Positions 21,933 through 29,435 of a stretch of DNA of 37,577 nucleotides are shown here, one piece after another; position 1 is the stretch's first letter, and each line of letters starts with the position of its first letter. Under the pieces are notes generated by a model. That model worked only from the letters and a program-made list of their open reading frames with translations, did no database searches and was not told where the DNA came from. This DNA is from a bacterium (GTDB lineage Bacteria; Planctomycetota; Phycisphaerae; Phycisphaerales; UBA1924): contig JANSXG010000011.1 of NCBI GenBank assembly GCA_024743075.1, positions 1 through 37,577 of the forward strand. The letters run 5' to 3'. Position numbers and translations under genes: made by a program.

Positions 21933-22035
21933 TATCATGCTCCCTGACGCCAGATCGAAATCAGCGGCGTCGGTCCGGACCTGATCATTGCCCGAGTCTT
22001 GTATGGATCATCTAGTAGATAGTGTTCGCTCGGGC
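21933..22035 (+). promoter_or_regulatory. Promoter element and structured 5' leader of the RRM gene
   Basis: TATCAT at 21933-21938 is a good -10. The nearest -35-like TTGAAA (21913-21918) is only 14 bp away, so the match is imperfect. The leader that follows can fold into GACGCC (21946-21951) / GGCGTC (21966-21971) and GCCCGAG (21990-21996) / CTCGGGC (22029-22035). The second helix ends 14 nt before the ATG, close to the ribosome site, a layout compatible with cold-shock-like or autogenous control. Confidence 0.4.
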
Positions 22036-22049
22036 TGGGACCGATAGTG

Positions 22050-22466
22050 ATGAAGAAGTTGTACGTTGGGAACCTCCCCTTCCGCTCCACCGAAGACGAG
22101 TTGCGCGACCTGTTCGGGCAGCACGGCGAGGTTTCCTCTGCCTCCATCGTGATGGACCGTGAAACCGGTCGCTCACGCGGCTTCGCGTTCGTCGAAATGT
22201 CCGACGACGGCGACGCCGAAACCGCAATCAACGCCCTCAACGGCTACTCCCTCGGCGGACGCGCCCTCGTTGTGAACGAGGCTCGCCCCCGTGAAGAGCG
22301 CCCGCGTGGCGGCGGCGGCGGTGGTTACCGCGGCGGTGGCGGCGGTGGTGGCTACGGCGGCGGTCGCGGTGGCGGCGGTGGTGGTTACGGCGGCGGTGGC
22401 CGCGGTGGCGATCGCGGCGGCTACGGCGGTGGCGGCGGTGGCGGCCGCGGCGGACGCGACTGGTAA
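22050..22466 (+). CDS. RNA-binding protein: one RRM plus Gly/Arg-rich tail, 138 aa
   Basis: A single RRM domain occupies residues 1-80 with RNP2 LYVGNL (4-9) and RNP1 RGFAFVEM (43-50), whose aromatic residues stack on RNA bases. The tail (84-138) is a run of G, R and Y (RGG-like), ending RGGRDW. This layout is that of bacterial Rbp proteins of cyanobacteria and planctomycetes, which bind single-stranded RNA and are often cold-induced. ATG 22050 is used; a GTG one codon earlier is possible. The tail is encoded by imperfect GGCGGT-type triplet repeats that may expand or contract. A strong terminator follows at 22517. Confidence 0.9.
   Translation: MKKLYVGNLPFRSTEDELRDLFGQHGEVSSASIVMDRETGRSRGFAFVEMSDDGDAETAINALNGYSLGGRALVVNEARPREERPRGGGGGGYRGGGGGGGYGGGRGGGGGGYGGGGRGGDRGGYGGGGGGGRGGRDW
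22305..22460 (+). repeat. Low-complexity GGN/CGN/TAC coding repeat (Gly-Arg-Tyr tail)
   Basis: About 150 bp of tandem glycine codons, interrupted by single CGC, TAC and GAT codons, encode the tail of the RRM protein. Reuse of the same GGCGGTGGC units suggests growth by slippage or unequal recombination. It is not a CRISPR: the units are short, irregular and in frame. Confidence 0.7.
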
Positions 22467-22516
22467 TCCAGTCCGCTCCTCCAGAGCACCCACCTGAATC
22501 CTCAATGCGTTACCTC

Positions 22517-22553
22517 GCGGCCCCGGCACTCGCCGGGGCCGCTTTCGTTTTGC
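22517..22553 (+). terminator. Intrinsic terminator of the RRM gene
   Basis: A perfect 11-bp stem GCGGCCCCGGC (22517-22527) / GCCGGGGCCGC (22532-22542), loop ACTC, is followed by TTTCGTTTTG. It begins 50 nt after the stop codon. It is one of the clearest terminators of the window. Confidence 0.9.
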
Positions 22554-22573
22554 GAACACCCGGCTCGGGTGCC

Positions 22574-22743
22574 ATGGGTTGACCCGAAGGGCAACCCATA
22601 TCTTCTGCTTGTCCCCTCGCGGGGGAAGGTGGCCTTGTGCGGATTCAGCACAAGACCGGATGAGGGGGCGCCCCGAAGCTTCCGGGTGTTGGGAGAACAC
22701 CATCAGCGGCCGTGCCGCTGACCCCTCACCCCAACCCTCTCCC
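22574..22743. repeat. Intergenic hairpin cluster including copy 1 of a 40-bp interspersed repeat
   Basis: This gene-free stretch (22554-22778) contains ATGGGTTG (22574-22581) / CAACCCAT (22592-22599), a CCCC-TCGC-GGGG hairpin near 22614, and the repeat core at 22704-22743. The core opens with CAGCGGC-CGT-GCCGCTG and continues into a C-rich arm (CCCCTCACCCC, then CCCTCTCCC). The core recurs in reverse complement at 29436-29475 with 37 of 40 bases identical, which makes it a REP-like element. Confidence 0.6.
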
Positions 22744-22778
22744 GCCCATTCCGCAATTAGGGAAAGGGAGCCAAACCC

Positions 22779-23363
22779 TCACACCCCCAGCCGCTCCCGC
22801 TCCGCCCGGATCGCATCGATGCAGAACTGGATGTGCTCCGACGCGAACGCCTCATCGTCCGCCGGTTTCACCAGCCCGCGCATGTCCTCGATGCCCTCGG
22901 CGATGTCCTCTCGGCTCACCGCCGCGGCGAACGATTTATCCTTCAGCTTCTTGCGCACCGACTTGGCCTGCAGCGTCTCGACCCCCTCCGGCCGAACCTT
23001 CGCACACGCCACGATGAACCCCGACAGTTCGTCCACCGCGAACAGCGTCTTCGCCATCGCAGACTCGCGCGCCACGCCGGTGTACGGCGCGTGCCCGAGG
23101 ATCGCCGCGCGGATCGCCTCGTCCACACCGAGCGACGCCAGATGCGCCACCCCCACCGTCGGATGCTCCGAAGCATCCGGGTGCTTCTCGTAGTCGAAGT
23201 CGTGCAGCAGCCCGGCGACGATCCAGCGATCGGTCTCCCCCGGCTCCAGATTCGACGCGTACGCCCCCATGCACGCCGCCACACACTCCATGTGCACGCG
23301 CAGCGCAGGGCTCTCGGTCCACTCGTGCATCAGTTCCCGCGCCTGCTCGATGGTCATGCTCAT
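22779..23363 (-). CDS. HD-domain protein (putative phosphohydrolase), 194 aa
   Basis: The HD-superfamily metal site is visible: His24 in RVHMECVAA, His54-Asp55 in AGLLHDFDYEKHP, a further His in SEHPTVGVAH, and GHAPYTG followed by the usual ALFAVDELSG helix with Asp (KTLFAVDELSGFI). This is the HDIG-type arrangement that hydrolyses phosphate esters or nucleotides. The substrate is unknown. The length (194 aa) is typical of stand-alone HD proteins. ATG 23363 overlaps the stop of the upstream minus-strand gene (ATGA, 23360-23363), so both are probably one operon transcribed leftward. A second ATG two codons later is an alternative start. Confidence 0.85.
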   Translation of the reverse strand: MSMTIEQARELMHEWTESPALRVHMECVAACMGAYASNLEPGETDRWIVAGLLHDFDYEKHPDASEHPTVGVAHLASLGVDEAIRAAILGHAPYTGVARESAMAKTLFAVDELSGFIVACAKVRPEGVETLQAKSVRKKLKDKSFAAAVSREDIAEGIEDMRGLVKPADDEAFASEHIQFCIDAIRAERERLGV

Positions 23364-24283
23364 GCGGGGAGTGTAGCTTCGCCCCTCTTCCGTGACGGCC
23401 TGCGTCGGTCAACCCAGAAGCTCAGAGCGATCAGCACGGCTGTAACGGCCCAGATCAGCCCGAAAGTCACGTACAGCCCGACTGTCTGCACATCCCAACC
23501 CCATCCGTACCCCATGAAGTGAAACGGTTGACGCTTTCGGTGAAACGGGTTCGCGGTTCCAGGCCCGTAGTCTCCGGGCGGGTGGAACGCCTCGGACTCA
23601 TAGAAACTCCGCAGGTCACCGTTGTACCAGTCCATCGTCAACAGCGCTTCAAGGTATCGATCGAAATCACTCGGAGCCTGCAAGCGACGACGGACGCCGG
23701 AAGCGTCAATGCTCGCACCGTCCACGTCGACCCAGTTCCCGGACGACGAGTCCTTCACAATGACAAGGCTGACCTCTCGCCATAGAAACTCGACTTGCGT
23801 GAGATTCAATGACACACCGGCAGGCATGTCGGGTGGCAGCCCACCGCCAGATCCACCTCGCTCACCGGACTGGACGAGAGACCATTCTGCGTGCTCGTCC
23901 GATCGGCCGACGATCTCCATATGATGAGATGTCGTATCGCCGGCGACTTCCTGAATAACCCAGTGCATATCGACTTGGAAGACTCGATATGCAGGCAAAT
24001 CCACGTTCGCGACAGCGATCGTTGCGAGCGCACCGAGAACAAGGCTCGAAACCGCTCGAACTCGCGCGCGCGATCGTCTGACATATGGACGACGATCCGA
24101 TGGATCGAAGTCGCCACCACACTCGGGGCAAACAGAAGCAACGCTCAATTCAGTCAAGTCGTAACCACAATGTCTACACGGACACGCCGCCCTTTGAGAA
24201 CGCGTTGCAGCCGCGATCCAGATCGCGGCTACGACGCACATCATTAGGCAAGTCACCAAGAACAGGACGATAAGGTCAGGCAT
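23360..24283 (-). CDS. Membrane protein with cytoplasmic-type zinc ribbon, 307 aa
   Basis: Hydrophobic helix 1 spans residues 4-27. Next is the zinc ribbon C36-x2-C39GYDL...C52-x2-C55 (CRHCGYDL, CPECGGDF), a small module frequent in planctomycete membrane proteins. Helix 2 is at 78-95 and helix 3 at about 272-293 near the C-terminus. A large polar region (100-260) would lie outside the membrane and is acidic and Trp/Tyr-rich. No enzyme motif is seen. GC content here and in the gap upstream is visibly lower than in neighbours, so horizontal origin is possible. It is coupled to the HD gene downstream by a four-base overlap. Function unknown. Confidence 0.7.
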   Translation of the reverse strand: MPDLIVLFLVTCLMMCVVAAIWIAAATRSQRAACPCRHCGYDLTELSVASVCPECGGDFDPSDRRPYVRRSRARVRAVSSLVLGALATIAVANVDLPAYRVFQVDMHWVIQEVAGDTTSHHMEIVGRSDEHAEWSLVQSGERGGSGGGLPPDMPAGVSLNLTQVEFLWREVSLVIVKDSSSGNWVDVDGASIDASGVRRRLQAPSDFDRYLEALLTMDWYNGDLRSFYESEAFHPPGDYGPGTANPFHRKRQPFHFMGYGWGWDVQTVGLYVTFGLIWAVTAVLIALSFWVDRRRPSRKRGEATLPA

Positions 24284-24437
24284 CGAGGTCGCTCACAAGC
24301 GCTATCGGTAGTACTCAGTCCTACGCTTCCCGTCGCACGGAACAACCTCGTACTTTCTGAGATCGCGAAGACCCCATGTCAACGCGACCGCAAAGGTATG
24401 GGTTAACGAACAACCGTCAAGCGTGAACCTGTCGTAG

Positions 24438-24472
24438 TTTTGCAAATTGCAAAAATGCAGCATCGCAGCATC
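24438..24472. promoter_or_regulatory. AT-rich palindrome and tandem 8-bp repeat in the gap between minus-strand genes
   Basis: TTTTGCAA (24438-24445), a central A, then TTGCAAAA (24447-24454) form a perfect inverted repeat. GCAGCATC is then repeated in tandem (24457-24464 and 24465-24472). The remainder of the gap 24284-24437 is AT-richer than its surroundings with no recognisable gene. The site could be an operator for the gene starting at 24283 (155 bp away) or a transcript-end structure for the gene ending at 24472. Confidence 0.35.
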
Positions 24473-24711
24473 TATAACCGCTTCACCACACTCGGCTGCC
24501 CCATCAGGAACGTGATCTCCAGTTCGTCGCCCGGCGCGGGCGGGTCGAGGATCAGGTGGCTCGGCAGGCGCAGCGCGACCGGGTCTCTCGCCGGCTCATC
24601 GAGCGGCGACAGCGCGGTGTCGTAGTACACGTCGCCGTGAATGTCGGCCTTCTTCACGCCGCGCACGACGTACGAGGCCGAGCCCATCATGGGGAGTCCG
24701 GGGTTTGGCAT
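24472..24711 (-). CDS. Small conserved-looking hypothetical protein, 79 aa
   Basis: The protein has a compact beta-rich pattern (ASYVVRGVKKADIHGDVYYD, then VALRLPSHLILDPPAPGDEL) without membrane segment or cysteine. The proline/aspartate turns and alternating strands look like a folded small domain rather than chance. It is preceded by TAGTCT six bases before its ATG. Function and family are not recognised. It belongs to a run of minus-strand genes, but gaps on both sides suggest a separate transcript. Confidence 0.5.
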   Translation of the reverse strand: MPNPGLPMMGSASYVVRGVKKADIHGDVYYDTALSPLDEPARDPVALRLPSHLILDPPAPGDELEITFLMGQPSVVKRL

Positions 24712-24717
24712 CGGCGC

Positions 24718-24723
24718 AGACTA
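24718..24723 (-). promoter_or_regulatory. -10-like hexamer TAGTCT six bases before the minus-strand ATG at 24711
   Basis: Read on the minus strand, TAGTCT is followed by six bases and the start codon, the same geometry as at 18319, 21287, 26282 and 26959. No Shine-Dalgarno lies between. Confidence 0.3.
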
Positions 24724-24745
24724 CCAGCCATCAAGGCACACGCAC

Positions 24746-24781
24746 AGCAAAAACCGGGGCCACGCGATCACTTGGCCCCGG
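24746..24781 (-). terminator. Intrinsic terminator for the minus-strand gene 24843-25172
   Basis: On the minus strand CCGGGGCCA (24781-24773) pairs with TGGCCCCGG (24762-24754), and TTTTTG follows. It lies 62 nt after the stop codon and just upstream of the next minus-strand promoter. Confidence 0.8.
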
Positions 24782-24842
24782 CTCGGGACGCCCCCGAATG
24801 TGATTCGTTTCCCTGGTCCGCAGTTCGAAACCGCAGCGCTGC

Positions 24843-25172
24843 TCAGGCCAGCAGGTCGATCAGGCTCCCGCTGACCTCGTCCGCCGCCTTCACGAACGCC
24901 GCCGCGGCCGAGTACTGCGTCCGTGCAGCCGTCAGACCGACCATGGCGCTCGCCGGATCGTTCGCTTCTCCGGCCCCACCGCGCGCTGCGCTCGACAGCT
25001 CGACGCGGTCCACCGCCGGCACGCGACCGGTGCTCGTGCCCGCGCCGAACGCCTGCACGACGCCGATGCCCGCCGACTCGACCGCCGCCGATGCACGCTG
25101 CATGCCCTGCGCGGCGGTGGCCATCAGCGAGCCGTAGCCCGCAGAGGAAGATGAGACCGGAGCAATGCTCAT
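24843..25172 (-). CDS. Small protein resembling flagellar rod/hook terminal helices, 109 aa
   Basis: The Ala/Ser-rich N-terminus (YGSLMATAAQGMQRASAAVE) and C-terminal helix (SAMVGLTAARTQYSAAAAF, then ADEVSGSLIDLLA) recall the paired terminal helices of flagellar rod and hook proteins such as FlgB/FlgC. In those, a Leu/Ala-rich coiled coil forms from both ends. The middle is short, as expected for a truncated rod-type protein. The signature is not exact and no other flagellar gene is in the window, so this is a tentative reading. It may be a stand-alone homolog or an unrelated helical protein. A strong terminator follows. Confidence 0.5.
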   Translation of the reverse strand: MSIAPVSSSSAGYGSLMATAAQGMQRASAAVESAGIGVVQAFGAGTSTGRVPAVDRVELSSAARGGAGEANDPASAMVGLTAARTQYSAAAAFVKAADEVSGSLIDLLA

Positions 25173-25274
25173 ACGCAGTGAACATCGAATATCTGCGCGC
25201 CCCGATCACGCCCCGATTTGCGACGATCGGGCGATCGGTTCCGTCTGTGACGATTGCGCGGCGTGTATTGCTCG

Positions 25275-25730
25275 CTATTCGTCGAGCCGGCGCTCGAAGA
25301 CCAGTTCGAACGGCAGCTCGCTCGCCCCGCCCGCCGGCACGACCAGCCAGCCCTCGCGCAGCACCGCCTCGTACCGGTCCCTGTCGTCGCCCTCGACGCC
25401 GAGCATCGCCACGATGCGGTTGCCGTCCGCGCTCCACGTGCCCCGCTGCTGCGGCTCGATCCCTGTGACGTACGCCGTGCCGTCGGGCTCGAGGTGCAGA
25501 AAGACGGTCAGGCTCTGGAGCATGGACAGCGCCATCCCCATGGCCATCTGCTGGCTGGGGTCCTCGATGTCGTCGATCTGCTCGGCCGCGCTGTCACGCA
25601 CGGCCGAGGTGTTGAGGACATACAGACCCGCGAGTTCGCGCTCGCGCGGCGTGCCGCAGCCGCCGGCGAGCATCGCACCGATGAGCAGCACCACACCCAG
25701 TTCACAACGCTTCGCAACAATCGCCTTCAT
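25275..25730 (-). CDS. Lipoprotein of unknown function, 151 aa
   Basis: An N-terminal signal with lipobox LAGGC gives acylated Cys25. The mature region has a helical acidic section (EQIDDIEDPSQQMAMGMALS) and a beta-rich end (TVFLHLEPDGTAYVTGI, GTWSADGNRIVAML), a short lipocalin-like or stress-protein-like strand pattern. GGAGG lies 9 nt before the ATG, and TAGCAT further upstream could be the -10. Only the lipoprotein nature is certain. Family and partner are unknown. Confidence 0.7.
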   Translation of the reverse strand: MKAIVAKRCELGVVLLIGAMLAGGCGTPRERELAGLYVLNTSAVRDSAAEQIDDIEDPSQQMAMGMALSMLQSLTVFLHLEPDGTAYVTGIEPQQRGTWSADGNRIVAMLGVEGDDRDRYEAVLREGWLVVPAGGASELPFELVFERRLDE

Positions 25731-25765
25731 GACCGAATTCCTCCGCGGACCATGCTAACCGCTTG

Positions 25766-26227
25766 TCACCCCTGCACCAGCACATACTCCAGCACCTTTA
25801 CCGCCTGCTCCGGCGTCCGCGCCACCGCCAGAGCCGCGGCGTCCACCTCCTTGAGCGCGTGCGTCAGTTCCGGATCGTGCAGCACCACCAGCGGCTTGCC
25901 GAGCGCCACCGCCTGCCCGGCATCGAGCGCCGCGTTCCACTCGCGGTACTTGCCCGCAAAGCGAACCATGACCAGATCGGCGTTGCGGATGTGATGGCGC
26001 GTCCGGATCGCGTTGACCTTCGCGCTGGCGTGGTCACGCACCCAGCCCGTCGGCTCCTCGCCGAGCAGCTCGTGCCCGATCGTCCGCTCCGCCGCCTCGT
26101 CCGACGCCGCGTGATCGGTGACCGGCGACGTGAATTCGATATCCAGCCCGGCCCGATCGGCCAGCGCACGAATAGCGTCGCGCCAGTCGGAGTGAATCTC
26201 TCCGGCCAAATACACCCTGAACGCCAT
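25766..26227 (-). CDS. ytoQ: YtoQ family protein, 153 aa
   Basis: The sequence follows the YtoQ family closely. It opens FRVYLAGEIHSDWRDAIRAL, then PVTDHAASDEAAE and AKVNAIRTRHHIRNADLVMV, then RFAGKYREWNAALDAGQAVA, LGKPLVVLHDP and ALKEVDAAALAVA, the conserved run that defines the family. The fold resembles nucleoside 2-deoxyribosyltransferase-like proteins, but the biochemical role of YtoQ is not established. The start is ATG 26227 with AAGGA about 8 nt upstream; longer upstream open sequence is rejected. The gene is divergent from the methyltransferase, with 66 bp between. Confidence 0.85.
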   Translation of the reverse strand: MAFRVYLAGEIHSDWRDAIRALADRAGLDIEFTSPVTDHAASDEAAERTIGHELLGEEPTGWVRDHASAKVNAIRTRHHIRNADLVMVRFAGKYREWNAALDAGQAVALGKPLVVLHDPELTHALKEVDAAALAVARTPEQAVKVLEYVLVQG

Positions 26228-26281
26228 CGCTCGTCCTTTCGCTCCGTGCCGAATGGCACTGTCTGGTTCTCCAACGCAGGG

Positions 26282-26293
26282 TACGCTGGCCGC
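26282..26293 (+). promoter_or_regulatory. -10-like hexamer TACGCT six bases before GTG
   Basis: TACGCT at 26282-26287 is followed by six bases and the GTG at 26294. Transcription would start at the initiation codon. There is no Shine-Dalgarno and the -35 is not recognisable. Confidence 0.35.
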
Positions 26294-26947
26294 GTGCCCG
26301 AGACACCCGACCTCACCCTGCGGTCCTTCCCCCTGACCACGCCCCCCGGCGCCGAGCTGCACCTCTGGCTCCCGTCCGATCCGGATGACCACGTCCGGCG
26401 CGCGCAGACCGCGACCAACCAACCCGGCGCGGACCTGCTCGGCTTCTGGGCCACCCTCTGGCCCGCCGCCATCACCAGCGCCCACCTCGTTGGCACGACG
26501 AGTTTGATCGACGACTCCACCTCCGTCCTCGAAGTCGGCTGCGGCTGCGGGCTCGTCGGCCTCGCCGCCGCCATGCGCGGCGCGAGCGTCACCCTCACCG
26601 ACGGCGACCCTGCCGGAATCGAACTGACCGCGCGAAACATCACCGAGAACGCCCTCGACGGCCGCTGTCGCGCAGAGGTCTTCCGCTGGGAAGACCCACC
26701 GCACCCGGATTGGAAGCCGGACCTGCTTCTCGGCTGCGATGTGCTCTACGAACCAAAGGCCCACCCGCTACTGGCGCGCCTCATCGCCGACCTGAACTGC
26801 ACCGCCCTGCTCACCGACCCGCAGCGCCCGAGCGCTGCCGGTGCGAGTTCCATCTTCCGCGATCACGGACTGCGCGTCTGGGAATCCACCGCACCGGCGG
26901 CAGCGGGTGGCTGCCCGCTGCGTGTGCTGATGGTGCAGCCGCAGTAG
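26294..26947 (+). CDS. Class I SAM-dependent methyltransferase (protein-lysine methyltransferase-like), 217 aa
   Basis: Motif I is [16 protein letters not shown], the glycine-rich SAM-binding loop. An acidic residue follows at the end of strand 2 (TLTDGDPAG), and [14 protein letters not shown] corresponds to the post-motif region found in the METTL21/Methyltransf_16-like branch, whose members modify lysines of proteins. The helix before motif I contains [11 protein letters not shown], which also fits that branch. The C-terminus is shorter than in eukaryotic members. The target is unknown. The start is the GTG at 26294, with a -10-like hexamer six bases before it. The transporter gene follows with only 23 bp between. 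Confidence 0.85.
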   Translation: MPETPDLTLRSFPLTTPPGAELHLWLPSDPDDHVRRAQTATNQPGADLLGFWATLWPAAITSAHLVGTTSLIDDSTSVLEVGCGCGLVGLAAAMRGASVTLTDGDPAGIELTARNITENALDGRCRAEVFRWEDPPHPDWKPDLLLGCDVLYEPKAHPLLARLIADLNCTALLTDPQRPSAAGASSIFRDHGLRVWESTAPAAAGGCPLRVLMVQPQ

Positions 26948-26958
26948 AAAAAACCTGC

Positions 26959-26970
26959 GACAATACTGCC
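26959..26970 (+). promoter_or_regulatory. -10-like hexamer GACAAT six bases before ATG
   Basis: GACAAT at 26959-26964 is followed by six bases and the ATG at 26971, without a Shine-Dalgarno. The first base departs from TANNNT, so this is the weakest member of the set. Confidence 0.25.
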
Positions 26971-27948
26971 ATGCTCTCCGCACTCCTCTTCATCGCCGGC
27001 GTCACGCTGCTCATCTTCGGGGGTGACTCGCTCGTCCGCGGCGCATCCGCTCTTGCCGCCCGTCTCGGCGTGCCGCCCGTCGCGATCGGCCTAACCGTCG
27101 TCGCCTTCGGCACCAGCGCGCCCGAGCTCGTCGTCAACCTTTCAGCCAGCTTCAACGGCACCAGCGAGATCGGCTTCGGCAACGTGGTCGGCTCCAACAT
27201 CGCCAACATCGGACTGCTGCTCGGCATCACCGCGCTGATCGTGCCGATCTCCGTCCACAGCACCATCGTCGTGCGCGAGATCCCGATGATGGTCCTCGCC
27301 ACGCTCGTCGCCATCGCCCTCGGCATCGACGCCTGGTTCTCCGGCACGGATAGCGCCTTCAGCCGGGGCGAGGGCATCGCCCTGCTCCTGCTCTTCGGCG
27401 TCTTCATGTACTACACCATCGGCGAGGTCCTGCGCGGGCGCTCCACCGACGCGCTCGCCGTCGAGTCCAACCAGCAGATCAAGCCAAAGGGCTCGCTCGG
27501 CCGAAGTGTCCTCTTTATCGTCATCGGCCTCGCCGGGCTCATCATCGGCGGCGAGATGACCGTCCGCGGCGCCACCGGCATCGCCAAAGCCATCGGCATG
27601 AGCGACGCCGTCATCGGCCTGACCATCGTCGCCGTCGGCACCAGCCTTCCCGAACTCGCCACCTCGCTCATCGCAGCAAAGAAGGGCGCGCCCGATATGG
27701 CCGTCGGCAACATCGTCGGCTCGAACATCTTCAACCTGCTTTTCATCTACGGCCTGAGCATGACCATCGCCCCCGCCGCGGTTCCCGACTCCGGCTCCAT
27801 CGACCTGCTCGTCGCGCTGGCTTTCGCGGTCGGCCTGCTGGTCATGTCCTGGACCGACCGCAAACGCATCACACGCCTCGAAGGCGGCCTGCTGCTCGCC
27901 GGCTACGCGGGCTACGTCGTGTATCTCGTCATCCGCGGCGGTTCATGA
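26971..27948 (+). CDS. Calcium/sodium antiporter (YrbG/CaCA family), 325 aa
   Basis: The inner-membrane exchanger shows two inverted alpha repeats. Repeat 1 has FGTSAPE (46-52) and GNVVGSN (70-76); repeat 2 has VGTSLPE (222-228) and GNIVGSN (246-252). The glutamates (51 and 227) and asparagines form the ion sites. About ten hydrophobic helices fill the rest, with a charged cytoplasmic loop around 152-178 between the halves. The 325-aa length is that of bacterial YrbG. It exchanges Ca2+ for Na+ (or H+). It follows the methyltransferase by 23 bp and may also be read from its own start. Confidence 0.92.
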   Translation: MLSALLFIAGVTLLIFGGDSLVRGASALAARLGVPPVAIGLTVVAFGTSAPELVVNLSASFNGTSEIGFGNVVGSNIANIGLLLGITALIVPISVHSTIVVREIPMMVLATLVAIALGIDAWFSGTDSAFSRGEGIALLLLFGVFMYYTIGEVLRGRSTDALAVESNQQIKPKGSLGRSVLFIVIGLAGLIIGGEMTVRGATGIAKAIGMSDAVIGLTIVAVGTSLPELATSLIAAKKGAPDMAVGNIVGSNIFNLLFIYGLSMTIAPAAVPDSGSIDLLVALAFAVGLLVMSWTDRKRITRLEGGLLLAGYAGYVVYLVIRGGS

Positions 27949-27980
27949 TTCCGTAACCGAACGCTGACTCTGTTCGGGCG

Positions 27981-28044
27981 GCGTGGTCTTCGCGCAGCGA
28001 AGCCCACGCTTTGCTCTGGTTCCACTGGCGGCTTGTCCGCCAGT
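27981..28044. repeat. Two adjacent intergenic hairpins after the antiporter gene
   Basis: The first is 13 bp with one mismatch: GCGTGGTCTTCGC (27981-27993) / GCGAAGCCCACGC (27997-28009), loop GCA, with CTTTGCTC after it, so it can act as a terminator. The second is 8 bp perfect: ACTGGCGG (28024-28031) / CCGCCAGT (28037-28044), loop CTTGT. Nothing else is seen in the gap 27949-28163 except the nadA promoter. Confidence 0.6.
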
Positions 28045-28091
28045 ACCGGGCCGTAACCCCGTCACCCCCGTAAAACCCTCCCCCCATCGCC

Positions 28092-28097
28092 TACAAT
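28092..28097 (+). promoter_or_regulatory. -10-like TACAAT upstream of nadA
   Basis: CTACAATCTC places TACAAT at 28092-28097, about 67 nt before the GTG start. A near-identical GTACAATCTTC lies before the AsmA-like gene (29623-29628). The two share the same extended form, which suggests one sigma factor. No -35 is convincing. Confidence 0.35.
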
Positions 28098-28163
28098 CTC
28101 AGCCCGGCCCGACCCGCCGGATCGCTCGATCTCCGGGCTTCCTAGCCCATCGGAGGAACCGCC

Positions 28164-29414
28164 GTGCAGCTCTGGCAACCCTCGCTCCCCGACACCTACT
28201 ACTCGCGCGACGAGTCCGAACTCGCCCCCGCCATCACCGCGCGCCGCGAGCAGCTCGGCGATGACCTCATCATCCTCGGCCACCACTACCAGGTCGACGA
28301 GATCGTCCGGCACGCCGACTTCACCGGCGACTCGCTCAAGCTCAGCCAGCTCGCCGCCGAACAGGTCAAAGCCCAGAACGCCAAGTACGTCGTCTTCTGC
28401 GGCGTGCACTTCATGGCCGAATCCGCCGACCTGCTCGCCCCCGACGGCACCACCGTCATCCTCCCCGACCTTTCCGCCGGCTGCTCCATGGCCGACATGG
28501 CCGACTACGAGGACGCCGTCGAGGCCTGGAACCTCATCCACGACGCCCTCGCCAAAACGCCCCACCCCGACGGCAAGACCGTCCGCGTCATCCCGATCAC
28601 CTACGTCAACTCCACCGCCGCCGTGAAGGCCTTCGTCGGCATGCACCACGGCGCCTGCTGCACCAGCTCCAACGCCGACCTCGTCTTCGACTGGGCCATG
28701 AAGGGCGGCGAAGAACCCGTCAAGGACAACGAAGAGATCAAGATCCTCTTCCTCCCCGATCAGCACCTCGGGCGCAATACCGCCTCCATGTTCGGCTTCA
28801 CCACCGAGGTCGACGCCCCCGAGGGCGAGCTCGCCCAGACCGTCCTCTACGACCCCAAACTCACCCGCGCCGGCGAACCCCTCGGCGGCATGGGCCCCGA
28901 CCAGCTCATGGCCGCACGCGTCGTCCTCTGGGCCGGCCACTGCTCCGTCCACAAACTCTTCCGCCCCGAACACTGCGACGAACTCCGCGAGAACGATCCC
29001 GAGATGAAGATCCTCGTGCACCCGGAGTGCGCGAAGCAGGTCGTCGACAAGGCCGACCTCGCCGGCTCCACCGAGTTCATCATCCGCACCATCGAAGACG
29101 CCGAGCCCGGCTCCCGCTGGGCCGTCGGCACCGAGATCCACCTCGTCAACCGCCTCGCCAAGGCCGCCGCCGAGCGTGGCGTGTTCGTGCGCATCCTCAG
29201 CGACTGCCAGTGCCTGTGCACCACGATGTACCGCATCGACGAACCGCACCTGCTCTGGGTCCTCGACAACCTCGCCGAGGGCAAAGTCGTCAACCAGGTC
29301 AAGGTCCACCCCGAAGCAAAGAAGTGGGCCCTCAAAGCCCTCGACCGCATGCTCAAGCAAACCCGAGGCAAAGCCGTCCACGCCGTCGGCAAACCCGCCG
29401 CCCTCGTGGATTGA
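28164..29414 (+). CDS. nadA: Quinolinate synthase, 416 aa
   Basis: NadA condenses iminoaspartate with dihydroxyacetone phosphate to quinolinate, the precursor of NAD, using an oxygen-sensitive [4Fe-4S] cluster. Visible marks are IILGHHYQ (His40-His41), GDSLKLSQ, VVFCGVHFMAE, LPDLSAGCSMAD (Cys107), VNSTAAVKA, FLPDQHLGRNTA and HPEC (Cys289). Candidate cluster ligands are Cys107, Cys260 and the CxCxC at 348-352. The start is GTG 28164 with GGAGG eight bases upstream. The length is in the long-form NadA range. No nadB or nadC is adjacent. A repeat element follows the stop. Confidence 0.95.
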   Translation: MQLWQPSLPDTYYSRDESELAPAITARREQLGDDLIILGHHYQVDEIVRHADFTGDSLKLSQLAAEQVKAQNAKYVVFCGVHFMAESADLLAPDGTTVILPDLSAGCSMADMADYEDAVEAWNLIHDALAKTPHPDGKTVRVIPITYVNSTAAVKAFVGMHHGACCTSSNADLVFDWAMKGGEEPVKDNEEIKILFLPDQHLGRNTASMFGFTTEVDAPEGELAQTVLYDPKLTRAGEPLGGMGPDQLMAARVVLWAGHCSVHKLFRPEHCDELRENDPEMKILVHPECAKQVVDKADLAGSTEFIIRTIEDAEPGSRWAVGTEIHLVNRLAKAAAERGVFVRILSDCQCLCTTMYRIDEPHLLWVLDNLAEGKVVNQVKVHPEAKKWALKALDRMLKQTRGKAVHAVGKPAALVD

Positions 29415-29435
29415 CTTCGCTCCGTCTCCCCTTGG

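Noticed and set aside
22305-22460. Tandem repeats that might be a CRISPR array
   Set aside because: Units are in-frame glycine codons of the RRM protein tail, irregular, without spacers or cas genes.
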